Shown here: positions 41,252-52,128 of the stretch, one piece after another
Layout: each line of letters starts with the position of its first letter
How positions within the stretch are numbered: the first letter of the stretch is position 1
Source: Mansonella perstans
Taxonomy: Eukaryota; Nematoda; Chromadorea; Rhabditida; Onchocercidae
Reading direction: 5' to 3'
Assembly (NCBI GenBank): GCA_037074765.1
Contig: JBAMDO010000103.1
Coordinates: forward strand, 62,001-126,000
Length of the DNA: 64,000 nucleotides
The notes under the pieces: model-generated
Databases searched by the model: none
Told to the model about the DNA's origin: nothing
The model's input: only the letters and a program-made list of their open reading frames with translations
Program-made: the position numbers and the translations under genes

Positions 41252-43433
41252 TCAGATGTTATCACATTCCATATCATCATCGGAGGGTAAACCGATTGCA
41301 CTCTTAATATGAGTCAATACCGCAGCTTCAAGGCATGAGTGTACCTGAGCTGTTGCTTTTCTGGCCGCTTCCAGTATCACTGCTAGATGATTCTTGTGTA
41401 GCTTATTTTGTAATTCAGCCAACACAATCGCATCTTGTCCTGATATTGTAGCCACTGTTAGTCGAGGAATGATACCCATTTCTTCACGCGAATTAACATC
41501 TACACAAGCTAATCCACTGGGTGTACAAGCACATGACGCTGCCGCAACTAAGCCATACATTGGCACACCTGCATCAGCAAGTGCTAATGTTCCCACATTG
41601 ATACATGCGGCCAGATGACTTCCATCTGCCTAAAAAGTAAAAAAATTGGAAGAAACACAAAACAAATATTATAAGATAATGAAGTTCTGAAAAAAACATA
41701 CAAAATCCTCCAGCAAAAATTATTCGAAGAACAGCTATCATCTCAGAGAAAAAACTCTCCCAGATACTGTCCGATTTTTAAAATCAAAACTACTTGATGG
41801 AAGGATGAAATTTTTAAGTAAAATTCAAGCGATGAGGAGGATACAAGCTAACGATGATGTAATGTCACAAATAGATTTCGGTACTTGTATACGACAAGAG
41901 ATGAGAAAGGCGTCTGATAATCATAAAGACCATTCCAAGGATCAGCTTAACTCCCATGATGAAAGCTTATCAGAATTCTCCTCTAACCCTAGATAAATAC
42001 ATTTAGAAGTGGAAAAAAAATCTTACAAGTCAGTTTTTCACAACTAAACATGCATCTGACGATCCTACGCTTATGCACTACTGTACGATCAATAGCTATG
42101 ATTACGGATAAAAAGATCATATCAAGTACCAGCTTAACCTTCATGATGACCACAGGAAGCTTACCAAAGTTCTGTCTTTAACCCTTGCTTTCTTCCACCC
42201 TCCTTCATCATTCTCCAACTGGACTTCATTACGAAACATATCAACAAAGCGAAACATACTGAACTATTGCCGAAGAAAACGATGAGGATTTGTAAGTTAA
42301 AATTGATCATACTGTTTATTAATTGTATAACACATTTTTGTTAAATGTGTACATATTCATTGCGTGTTTTATACTTTTTTCTTACTAATATGAACTGGCA
42401 ATATTGTGTGAGTACAATATTATCACCCGAATAAACCTCTATCGCCGAAAAAAGACACGAAATAGCTTTCTCAACAATTAACCCCCAGATATGTCAATTC
42501 AATAATATCAAAACAATGTCGATACATAGACAACATATATGTCAAAAGCTTTGCCCTAACTGAAACAACAAATACTGTTGGTTGGCACTTAAAAATCTGA
42601 AAAATTAAATAGCTAAGTTAGGTGCCCTAATCAATGTCTGTAACTATGAAAATATGAGTGCAAATACTTTAATACCTGCAATAGTTCACAGAAAACATCA
42701 ATTTGAGATCGTGGATAGTTTTTCGTCAGAACCGCTGCTTCGAAGGCTTTCTCCATTAACCGAGCAAATTCCAGCGATCGACGATCGCCTCGCGGTCTTT
42801 CCTGAAGTAATAATTCATGCAAATATAAACAAAACCCTGTACAATATTGATTTCGTATCATAAATTATGGATAAAGAACAAGTCATTAGTAACCTTGACA
42901 TATAAGTGAAATAAAACAAACCTTCCGCTCATTAGTTGAAAATGTAGCCATACTATATTGACAGTTCAAAATGCAACGATCTTCTATCAAACGACTTCGT
43001 TGCTTTGGTTCGTATGGACCATATACTGCGCAAAGGACCTAAACCTCATCTACTTAAACATAAATGAAAAATTATACAGAGGCTTCGGGTCTCAACTTGA
43101 TGAGTGAGCAAAAGTTGCAAAATTATCACCTATAAAAATAAGCAGCAAGAAATTCTCATCTTGGAACGATAACTAATTATAGAACGTCCACTTTCGCTTT
43201 CTCAAATGAAATAAAGCGCTATCATTTACATTGTACAACTAAATGACAATGCTTAAATACAATCAGCACTCCAAAAAAAAAAAAAAAAAAAATGAAAAAA
43301 CCTTGGTGTTCCCTTGTTCAAGATATGCTGAACCATTAGCTTGTGAATAGACTCCCAGTTTATAATTTAAGTTCCGAATTTGATGTGGTTTTCGACCGTC
43401 TTGACGATAACCATGTTCAGATATAATATTCAT
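41252..43433 (-). CDS. EXOSC4: Exosome ring subunit RRP41 (EXOSC4)
   Basis: RNase PH-fold subunit of the exosome barrel; in animals it is structural, with catalysis done by associated nucleases. Exons, minus: 43433-43302, 43038-42922, 42801-42676, 41629-41252, all phase 0, 250 residues (human 245). Conserved stretches: YRQDGRKPHQIRNL, GSAYLEQGNTKVLCAVYGPY (split by intron 1), RGDRRSLEFARLMEKAFEAA, YPRSQIDVFCELLQADGSHL, and NVGTLALADAGVPMYGLVAA. The ATG at 43433 lies 70 bp after the stop of the upstream small Tim gene, with a tttttcag acceptor between, so this gene is probably trans-spliced from a polycistronic transcript. Intron 3 is large (42675-41630) and holds a diverged internal duplication. 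Confidence 0.96.
41805..42288 (+). repeat. Diverged direct duplication inside RRP41 intron 3, with plus-strand open frames
   Basis: The segment around 41920-41995 and the segment around 42110-42190 are clearly related, sharing aaagaycat, caagtaccagcttaac-like and catgatga motifs in the same order. The first copy lies in an ATG-started frame of 63 codons (41805-41996) with very hydrophilic composition (KDHSKDQLNSHDES). The second copy lies in an open stretch (from about 42113) beginning KDHIKYQLNLHDD that runs to 42283 after a stop. It is antisense to RRP41. It may be two old copies of an unknown repeat or remnants of a nested gene. Confidence 0.5.
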
Positions 43434-43503
43434 GCTTTATTTCTATAAAATTGAATGCATGCAAACTGAAAAACAACGAAATAGCTCGAAGCAATACGAA
43501 CTG
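43434..43503 (-). promoter_or_regulatory. 70-bp intercistronic spacer with spliced-leader acceptor
   Basis: Between the TAA of the small Tim gene (43504) and the ATG of RRP41 (43433). In the sense strand it contains a T-rich gttgtttttcag ending at 43466, only 37 bases after the stop, and a second acceptor-like ttttatag nearer the ATG. There is no room for a separate promoter, so trans-splicing of a shared precursor or a dicistronic mRNA is implied. Confidence 0.65.
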
Positions 43504-44550
43504 TTATTTCGATGATTTCTCCTCTCTAAATAGCTTATTTGGTGCTTGTTCGGCAAATATCAGCATCAGACGTTGACTTATCCGCATGTATTTATCAATG
43601 CCTGCAACAATATAACGTTTCATATTATTTTAAATAAAATTTTTATTTGGCTTAAATATGAAGAATCTTTTCGATAGTAGCTGCTCTGTTATAATCGACA
43701 TTTCAGAGAAACTCTGCAGTATTGATGAACATGTACAAGATATAATTTGATAGAAACGAAAGTTTAGTATCTTGAAATTTTTTTTATTAAAATTATGGTA
43801 TATGCCTTAAAGGATATGCAGATACACTAAAAATAGCAACACAAAGAAAAGCTAATATGTAACATCTAACACTATCCAATACTTAAACTTTCCCGAACTC
43901 ACTCAGATAATATTCTGGTTGATTTTAAAATAGGAAGGGAAAATTAATGTAAAGCAATTTTCAGGATGCAGTAAAGATACTGCATGTGGGTTGAAAGAAA
44001 AGAATCTTGAAAGGTTCAAGATTCTGCAGAACCATTTACTGATATTTTCGATATATGATCCATAGCGAGGTGCTTCAAGTAATCAGAGACTGCTATATTT
44101 CTAACTTGGAAAAGTAATAAAACAAAAAGTATTAATTACATTTGTTAGTGCATTCCAATTCTGATTCAATCAAATGATGATGGTTGAATTCTTGGATGCA
44201 TGCACGAAAACACGAATCTGTCAGAGAGTTGTAAACCGTAAGAAATTCTTTGAGCTGAAAAGTACTATTTTTAAACTTTACTAATTTACCGAAATTTATC
44301 ATAGAGCAATAAAGGCATAAATTTTTGTACTGTTAGAATAGAAATGATCAACAAATCGTTGCAAATTTGCCGCCGTACAGTAAAATGTTACAGACAGAAG
44401 CCAAATTGTACAAAAGTGATCGTAGATACATTTCCTATCAAAACAAACAGGAAATAATGAAAGGTAAGAGTTCAAAGGCTATGCCGTACCTATGAATCAA
44501 TCAGACCAAAATAAACTAAAAAAGCTTACCTGCGTGATACCAGCACTCAT
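43504..44550 (-). CDS. Small Tim chaperone of the mitochondrial intermembrane space (TIMM9/TIMM10B type)
   Basis: Small Tim proteins escort hydrophobic precursors across the intermembrane space to the inner membrane. Exons, minus: 44550-44530 (MSAGITQ), 44254-44140, 43601-43504, in phase, 77 residues. The second exon reads [20 protein letters not shown], matching the family helix and the first CX3C (CFRAC). The second CX3C (CTNKC) is completed across intron 2 and followed by [13 protein letters not shown]. FLxxYNxLTxxCF and the DKY helix favour Tim9, while the HHHL and QRLM positions recall TIM10B, so I leave the paralogue open. It is first in the minus-strand cluster and divergent from SLU7, whose ATG is 273 bp away. 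Regulation is probably shared with RRP41 downstream. Confidence 0.9.
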
Positions 44551-44823
44551 TGACAGTATCAGATTTGCATTTGTGTCCTATGGGTATTTCATGGTTGATT
44601 CCTGATGGTTCCTCTTCTTGTAATTGTTCGGTGTTTCTGAATGGGAGTTTGCTTGAATCTGGGGTTATACGAAGATTTTATTAGACGCTCATTTTGAAAA
44701 AGGTGTTTGTTAGCATAATTTCAATTTAATGACGGAAATATTATGAAACGATTTGATGTGATTTTCATGTTCTTTAAATGGCATAACTTCGTAAAAGTAA
44801 CACTTTGTGCTATTTCAGAAAAA
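44551..44823. promoter_or_regulatory. Divergent promoter region, small Tim gene / SLU7
   Basis: The two start codons face away from each other across 273 bp, so this must hold the promoters of both units unless outrons extend further. A candidate spliced-leader acceptor (tatttcag, ending at 44818) lies five bases before the SLU7 ATG. No core promoter element can be named from the sequence. Confidence 0.5.
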
Positions 44824-47800
44824 ATGACATCAAATAGTTCAGAAATTCCTGTATCGAAATTGCTACGGCAAAAAATCGGCATAGGTGATGTACATGAAGG
44901 ACGAAAAAGTAAAGATGAATATAGGAAGCAAAAGGTATTAATTTTCTTTTAAATTATTATGAACTAAAAAACAGTATAAACAAATGATCTTGAAGAAGTT
45001 TTTTTTTTTTTTGGACTTAATTGCAAGTAGAAAATTTTTTGAAGGATTTGGAAGAAGAGCAAAAGTTGGGTATAGCTCCAGCAACAGTGGATGTTGTCAC
45101 AGGGCGTGATATTAATCCACATATTCCAGAATTCATTGCAAAGCATCCGTGGTATGTACCAGCTGATGGACCTACTTTACAGGTTAAAGATTTGATTTAA
45201 GCATTATGAGGATATACCTAAAAATGAAGAATATTGATTGCTAGTATTTTTTTTTTGAAGAATAGGAGAGATAGAAGCAAGAAGGAGAATTCGTTTTTTT
45301 TTTTCATTTCGACTGCACATTGCAACTTTACTTGTTTCTAAAAGAAATGCGCAATTTTAGCATCAAAGGCCTCACGAAGAGAGGCAGATTAAATGGTCAT
45401 CAATTGATGATTGGTATAAAAAAGGTACAACGAATGAAAGAGCTTCAAAATTCCGAAAAGTTTGTTTGAATTTGAACCATTTATTGCAAAATTTATTTTG
45501 TCTATGAATTTCTGTAATAATTACATGTTTCTTCAAAACCATTATAAATTTAGGGAGCCTGTGAAAACTGCGGTGCTATGACGCATCGAAGGAAGGATTG
45601 TTTGGAGAGACCTCGTAAAGTAGGTGCTATATGGACAAATCAGGATATTGCAGCAGACGAATACGTTCAAGTTTGTATTTTGTTTTTTTTTTTTTGTGTA
45701 TTTTGTATTTAGTATTTTTCTGTTTATGTTGTGGAACATGAATCTTGTGCAAATCAGATTTGAAAGATTCCTTCAATGTGTACGAAATTGTGGTTGAGGA
45801 GATAAAAGTTGTAGGCGAGCTAATTTTAGATCGTAGTATACAATAAGAAATGGCAAATTTGGTTGCTAGTTATATTTTCTCAAAAATTTTCTCACGATTG
45901 TCCGGTTTTTTCAATGTTAATGTTCGTATTGTATAAAGCTATAATTAAAGCCGAATTTAACGCTTGGTTGGGATGCTAAACGAGATCGGTGGAATGGCTA
46001 TGATCCACAGACGTATAAGCAAGTTGTTGAAGAACATGAGAAACTGGAGCAAACAAGGAAACTTCTCAGAGAGGAGAAGGTAATTTTAATTATTTGAATT
46101 TAAATTTTGTTTCATTATCATTCTGTACTTCTAATTCTTCTAATTCTTTTTTTTTTTAGATGAAGGGTGAACTTTTGAAAGAAGAATTGGAAACGGGCGA
46201 AGGCAACCATCATATAGAAGAACCTGCGGACGAAGATATGTATGCCGATGATGCTGATATGGCAGGTGTAACGGTTGATATGGATTCGCGTACGCGAATC
46301 ACTGTGAGAAACCTTCGTATCAGGTATAAAAATAAAGACTTCAGCTAACTTTGTTAGAATAATTTCTTGATATGAAATATAGAAACTTTCAGAGAAGATA
46401 CTGCAAAATACCTTTATAATTTGGATCCAAATGGGCCTTATTATGATCCAAAGTCGCGTTCAATGAGAGAAAATCCATTTGCGGTAAGTCAATTTAATAA
46501 AAAACATATAGCTTTTGATGTATTTATCCTTTTTATCGTTACTTTAAACTGCTGTATAGCGTAATCGCAACAGAACGAAATTTTACGTTTTCCGGCCATC
46601 GAAATTCTACCTGTGATTTTGTTGAGCTCATTTTTGTAGAATGTTCCTGGTAAAGAGAAAGAGGCAGCTAAATTTGCTGGTGAGAATTTTATACGTTATA
46701 CGGGCGAAGTAGTGCAGGCTAATGAAGCGCAGGTATTTGCATGGCAGGCTCGATGTAAAGGTTAGTACGTATCTTATTCTTATAACCAGGGAGAAAAGAT
46801 TTTAAAAGAACAACAAAATCAATATGCATAATAGAATATATCCTGTTTTTATGTGGAAGGAGATTATGGTAGAACACTTACTAAAATCATATTTATTTCG
46901 GTTCTTACATTTGATAAAATGTAATGCAGCATCATTTAGAAGGAATGAGGACTGAGGCTTTGTGTGATGGATGTATAGAGGAACCTGTAACACCGTGTGT
47001 TGTAACTTTCAAACTCCATTTGGATTTTATGTTCTTTCTGGTCATAAGTAATCATAAACATCCATCATCCAATATAATCATTGTAGTTTTCAAGAAATCC
47101 GAGCTAGGAAATTTCTAAACAGCTTTTTTAAGAACCAAGTAGGAATGTTAGTGTTTGCTTGTGGTCAAGATTGAAGCATAGTTATTACTTTTTATTGGTT
47201 CATTTAAACACTTATTGTCATTAACTTTAATATTTCAACTCAGGAATTGATGTGCATGCATTAGCTGAACCTACAAAATTGGAAGCAATGAAAAAGGAAT
47301 TTGAGCAACAAAAATCGAGTGCGAAAGAAGAGCATAAAAGCAAATTATTGCAGAAGTATGGTGGGGAAGTAAGTTTAACAACGATTAATAGAAACCTGTA
47401 ATTTTCAGCGTTTATGCTGTAATAAAGTTACTTGTAGCTAGGTTACTTTTCGTAGTGAGATTTATCGGTTTCGATTCTGTTCGAATTTCATTCCTGTTAG
47501 CAGTCAGACCTTTGGTAACATTTTCCATTATCTTTTGTTTTTCTTTTTTTAAACCTTTTAATAGCATAGAGAAAGAAGAATAAAAATGAGAGAGGAATGA
47601 TGGTCTTAATATCAAAAGTATTTGTAGAAGTATTTACATGCACCACCAAAGGAGTTGTTGTTAGCACAAACAGAAAATTATGTGGAGTATAACAGGAAAG
47701 GAAAGTTAATCAAAGGTGAAGAGCGGCGAGTGGTACTAAGTCGTTATGAAGAAGACAAGTAAGTTCTGCCATTTTTTCTTATTCTGCTGGGAATTTGAAA

Positions 47801-49072
47801 AGTTTAAAAAAGTCATGAATTGAACGGTTGTAGAATTAATAAGATTATATGGAGTAAATCTGTGAGCATTTGACGAGTGGTGGTAATGTCTTTTCATGTT
47901 TAGGTATTTGAATAATCACAAATCTGTTTGGGGATCTTATTGGAAATCTGGACGATGGGGTTTTGCATGTTGTCATTCTTTCATAAAAAACTCATATTGC
48001 CTTGGTGAAGTTGGTAAGGCTAGAAATGAAGCCAGTTCAGAAGCAGCCGTTTTACTTCAAAATGTGGTCACAAACACAGGTCCAAATGTCAAGCAAGAAA
48101 CTGTCGGTACTATTTTCATTTATCACTGAAGTCAATAAGTCAGTTCCTAAATTTCAATGTATTTAAAGTCTTACAAGTTGTTTTTCTAGACACAGTATCG
48201 GAAAATGAGCTAGAAGAAGAAGAAAATTCCTCTGTTGGTGGTGAATCATCTTCGGACACATCTGATTCCAAGACGAATAATGAAGAAGGAAGGGAACAAG
48301 AAAAAGAACGGCAGTATGAACTTGAGAAAGGTGCTTAAACGTCTGTGCATGTTTTAACCCTAAAAATACAGCGGATGGGGTAGTAGATTTTCTAAACACA
48401 AATTTAAATCCCAATGTTAAAAAAAAAAACTACTAATTAGTAGATTTTTATTTCTCATTAATGATGCTTGATAAATCTATTAAAAGAAAAATCATGTCTA
48501 GCATTTAGCTAAGCGTGACGAAAGAAGGCGCGAAAAAAAAAGGGAAAAGAGAAAACGACAAAAAGAGCGAAGAGATAAGAACAAAAAAGCACTGAAGTTA
48601 AAGAAAAAAGGAACTTTTGATGGAATTTCATCAGACGATGAAAAGAAAAGGAATAAAGAACTTGAACGTGCAATTAAAAAAGTCAACAAGGATCGGAAAG
48701 ATGCTGAGAAAATTTTGGAACTGGTATTTTTTTGAGCTACTTTATTTGAGGTCGTTTTCGTCACTGTCTTCTGATATGAGCAAGCTTTTAAAATGCGTGT
48801 TTAAATCGCATTGTTGCGGATTAAGTGTCGGATGATATACATTTTTCTTCGCTGGAGCTCTTAGAGTTAAGGGAGCGTAACATCAAAATCAAGCGGAGAA
48901 AAACATAAATTTTTAGGGTGATCGAAAACGACGCTATCATTCCAATTATGACGTAAGCGCTCCAACATCCGCTGAAATGGAAGCTTATAAATTGACAAAA
49001 ATTCATGCTGAGGATCCAATGGCTGCATTCATCAAAGAAAAACATTCGACGAAGCATTCGAAAAAGGATTGA
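44824..49072 (+). CDS. SLU7: Pre-mRNA splicing factor SLU7
   Basis: Second-step splicing factor that helps position the 3' splice site after lariat formation; nuclear. Exons: 44824-44934, 45045-45182, 45361-45459, 45554-45670, 45951-46079, 46160-46323, 46393-46483, 46640-46760, 47244-47368, 47628-47758, 47904-48106, 48190-48330, 48509-48723, 48917-49072, in phase, 646 residues (human 586). Key features: [10 protein letters not shown] and HPWYV, the CCHC zinc knuckle [14 protein letters not shown] (about residues 95-108), [74 protein letters not shown] and [19 protein letters not shown] long lysine/arginine-rich charged region follows. The C-terminus [11 protein letters not shown] matches the family end. 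Exon 2 begins after ttttttgaag rather than at the nearer AGs, because only that join keeps the frame and the family alignment. The acidic/basic C-terminal third is longer than in human. Confidence 0.96.
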
Positions 49073-49547
49073 ATTCTTTTTGATTTTGTGGAATTGTTAT
49101 CATAAAATATAGTAATTGCATCTTGAGAATGCTTTTTGGTTGTTAAACTTTCTTCTAAAGAAATGGCTCATTAATCATGGAAGCAGTAGATTTAACTCTG
49201 TAGTGAGTCTCGCTGTTTAAGGCGTTTGGTTCGTGGACATTTCTTCCTGGCATGGTTTTTTTTTTCTTTTTTTTTTTTATTTTTTTTAAATTGGTTGTAG
49301 ATACATATATGCATATATATACATATTATCTCTTCCGTTCACAATTAAATCTAAATTTTGGCATTATTACGACCAATTTAGTTTTCTTGTTTGCATTTTT
49401 TATAGAAATCAATTTGTTACCCAAGCTAACATAAAACGGCTTTAGGAAGCAAGTAATGAAGTAAGGCGCTTAAACGGGAGTATCGCATGTTTATTTTCAT
49501 CGATGTGGCTGTTTGATTCTCCGTCTTGTACATAACAATATTATGTG

Positions 49548-49553
49548 AATAAA
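49548..49553 (+). terminator. Candidate SLU7 poly(A) signal
   Basis: AATAAA lies about 475 bp after the SLU7 stop, the first canonical hexamer on the sense strand there. It is followed by A-rich sequence. Confidence 0.4.
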
Positions 49554-49755
49554 AAAATATAAATGAGATAGAATTTTGGAATTGTGCTTTTAACGTATTT
49601 TTTACTACTTTTAATACGATATTATAAATGAATTTTGATGTTACGGGTATCTACTGCATTGGGATATGAGGAAAAGGTTCTCTGATATTTCTGAATAATA
49701 TCTAGGCTATAAAGGAGCAGGCTAGTCGAACAGTGGTATCGGATGATTTGGTCAG

Positions 49756-52128
49756 ATGATGAATGTGACGAGAAGTAAATATTTTCGTATTTCTTTTTAT
49801 ATATATGTGTATACATTTATTTTCTCTCCAACAACTTTATAAAGTGGGTCAAACTTTAGGGGGGGGGCGAGAGTTTAAACTGTTCATGGGAGGAGGTGAG
49901 GGCTAAAATCTTACGGCAAAAATGGTGGTGCAACGGGGCAAGGAATACATCAGAGATAAATTGTTTTTTAATCAATGGGAAGTTGAATGAGTAAGTAATT
50001 TATGATATTGATAATTTGAGTGCATAGAGTGAACATGATGAAGTCTAGAAGTGGTATGGGAGAGAATCAATTTAAATCTGTACGATAATGTAACGGCAAT
50101 AAAGTTTAGGATAATGTCTTTATTTTTGGATTATGGGTTGATAAATTTTAATCCATTAACTCCTTTATATTACTTATTAGATTTAATTATACTCATTAAA
50201 TTTAAATACTTATTAAAAAATTACTAATTAAATTTAAAGAAGAACAGCACTGATTATTCATTTTCATTGTAAAATAACATTGTTATTAATAATCTATGGC
50301 ATAGTAAGTTATTACTGACAATTTGTTTATCATTTTTTGCAAGCAAAGATGGCATCTTAGGATAGTCAAATACAGTACTTAAAGTAGAGAAGTGAATGGT
50401 AATACTACTTTAACGAAATATTAACATTAACTTAATGTAAACATTTTGTTTGATCAGAATGTTTGCTTTTTAAATACAACTTGCAATTAGTTTTAGTTCA
50501 AATACAATTGGAGATTTGGGATCGTGAAATCACCTCATTTATGGTATTAAATGCTGCTCTTGGTTCACATAGTAATCTACGCTTCATTTTATTGTGTATT
50601 GAATGGTTAATGCATGGTGCTGTATGGCTTATTTTCAGGTATTTTGTTATTTATTTCAATTTTCAAAATTGATCTCTTAAATGAAAATTATTTCTATTGG
50701 TTCGTACCATATAGTCTAGAAGAATTCACGTACCGTATTTTTCGTAAATCCTGTAAGTAATTTTGATGGATTTTCAGATATATTGTGTAACACTTTTAGA
50801 TATTCCAACATTTTTTAATTATTTAATTTCAAGTGACTGTTTGATATTAATACTGCGTCCTATTTTCAGTTCATTTATATTCCTGGTATCCATGAAGTAT
50901 AATTTTTCGTTGAACACCAGATATGAATTAGCTGTATTAACATTTGGTGAGTAATTCAATTTTTTGAACAATATTTTTCCAGGGCTGTTAAAACTAGTAG
51001 TTTTTTTCAGTTGTTTTCTATGAAAACTGAAAATTTGAAACGTACTAAGTCAAATCTGTCAATTTCTTAAGGTCTGTGTGTTGATTTGATAATTGTCGGG
51101 GTTATCAAAGGAATGGTAAGAAGACCTCGACCACCTTTTGATATCAAGGACCAGGTATAAGATTGTTTCGAATCTGATTGTAGAACTAGAACGTCAATAC
51201 CGATTCCCTCAAGTCACTGCACTCAAAAACTTCCTTTGTCTTCTTCATCTTTATAACTCCGAGCTTTTTGCTTTTTGATGGACGACAATTGTTCTTCAAC
51301 ATCTTCCAGAGCAGGACAATTTGAATTTGAAGCAGTTTTTTTTTGGAATCATTTTTCATGAAAAAACATTATTACGGATCGAGAGGGTAATTGTTAACTA
51401 AGTTTCCTTGCTTCATGATAAAATATTTTAGCTCTATGAGGCACCTTTGGTCGATAAATTTTCGTTTCCTTCTGGCCATACCTCTCGCGGTGCGATGCTA
51501 TCAGTGTTATGGTAACGCCCAAATTTGAATTATCTAATATTGGACAGTTAAGATTTTTAATGATGTTTTATAAAATATTGTCACTACGATAGTCTTTCTG
51601 TTAAATTTGCCAATGAAATCTTGTTTTCTCGTTTCAGCTTGAGCTTTTTTTCTGTTCCACAGTTCATTATTCCTGTTGTGAAGTTATTTCCATTTGCACT
51701 GGGAGCTTCACGAATTTTTGTTGGTCGACATTATGTTAGCGATGTTGTAATGGGTTCGTGTTATCAACTTTTTTCTTTTTTTTGGAATAAATTCAAGATT
51801 ATTGTAATTAATGCGAGCATAAAGCTTTCGTTTTGAAATAGCGTCCATTTTGGATCTCGCGATTTGCATTGACTTACTTGGTATTTCGAAATCTTGATTT
51901 TTTTAATATTGATTTTAAACTTTTAGGTCTAAAGTATTTTTTTGTATTGAAGCCTCATTCCTTTCATGTTTTTCGTGTGTAATTCAGCTTTTCTTTATAG
52001 GTTTATTGCTTGGTTACGCAGAAGGGCATTCCGTACAATGTTTGCCGTTACATACAGTAGATCTCTTGAAACAGATGCTTCCTGTAGTATTTGGCGATAA
52101 TGAACAGTGGAACAATAACTTGACGTAA
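49756..52128 (+). CDS. PLPP6-type PAP2 phosphatase (polyisoprenoid diphosphate / lipid phosphate phosphohydrolase)
   Basis: Integral membrane phosphatase of the PAP2 superfamily, probably in the ER. PLPP6 relatives dephosphorylate presqualene and polyisoprenoid diphosphates. Exons: 50497-50638, 50870-50946, 51072-51154, 51432-51511, 51638-51753, 52001-52128, in phase. The three catalytic motifs are intact: KGMVRRPRP (KX6RP), FPSGHTS (PSGH) and SRIFVGRHYVSD (SRX5HX3D with the nucleophile His). Spacing and the LEIWDREIT and VDLIIVGVIKG segments fit PLPP6 better than other PAP2 families. The 5' end is uncertain. A 19-base first exon at 49756-49774 (MMNVTR, donor AGAA|gtaaat, directly after an acceptor ggtcag) would join in phase and give 214 residues; otherwise the first Met is at 50541. 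Even so the N-terminus is shorter than in human. Confidence 0.88.

Noticed and set aside
41394..41618. Plus-strand 74-codon frame with alanine-rich composition
   Set aside because: It lies entirely opposite the last exon of RRP41, whose balanced codons leave the antisense frame open.
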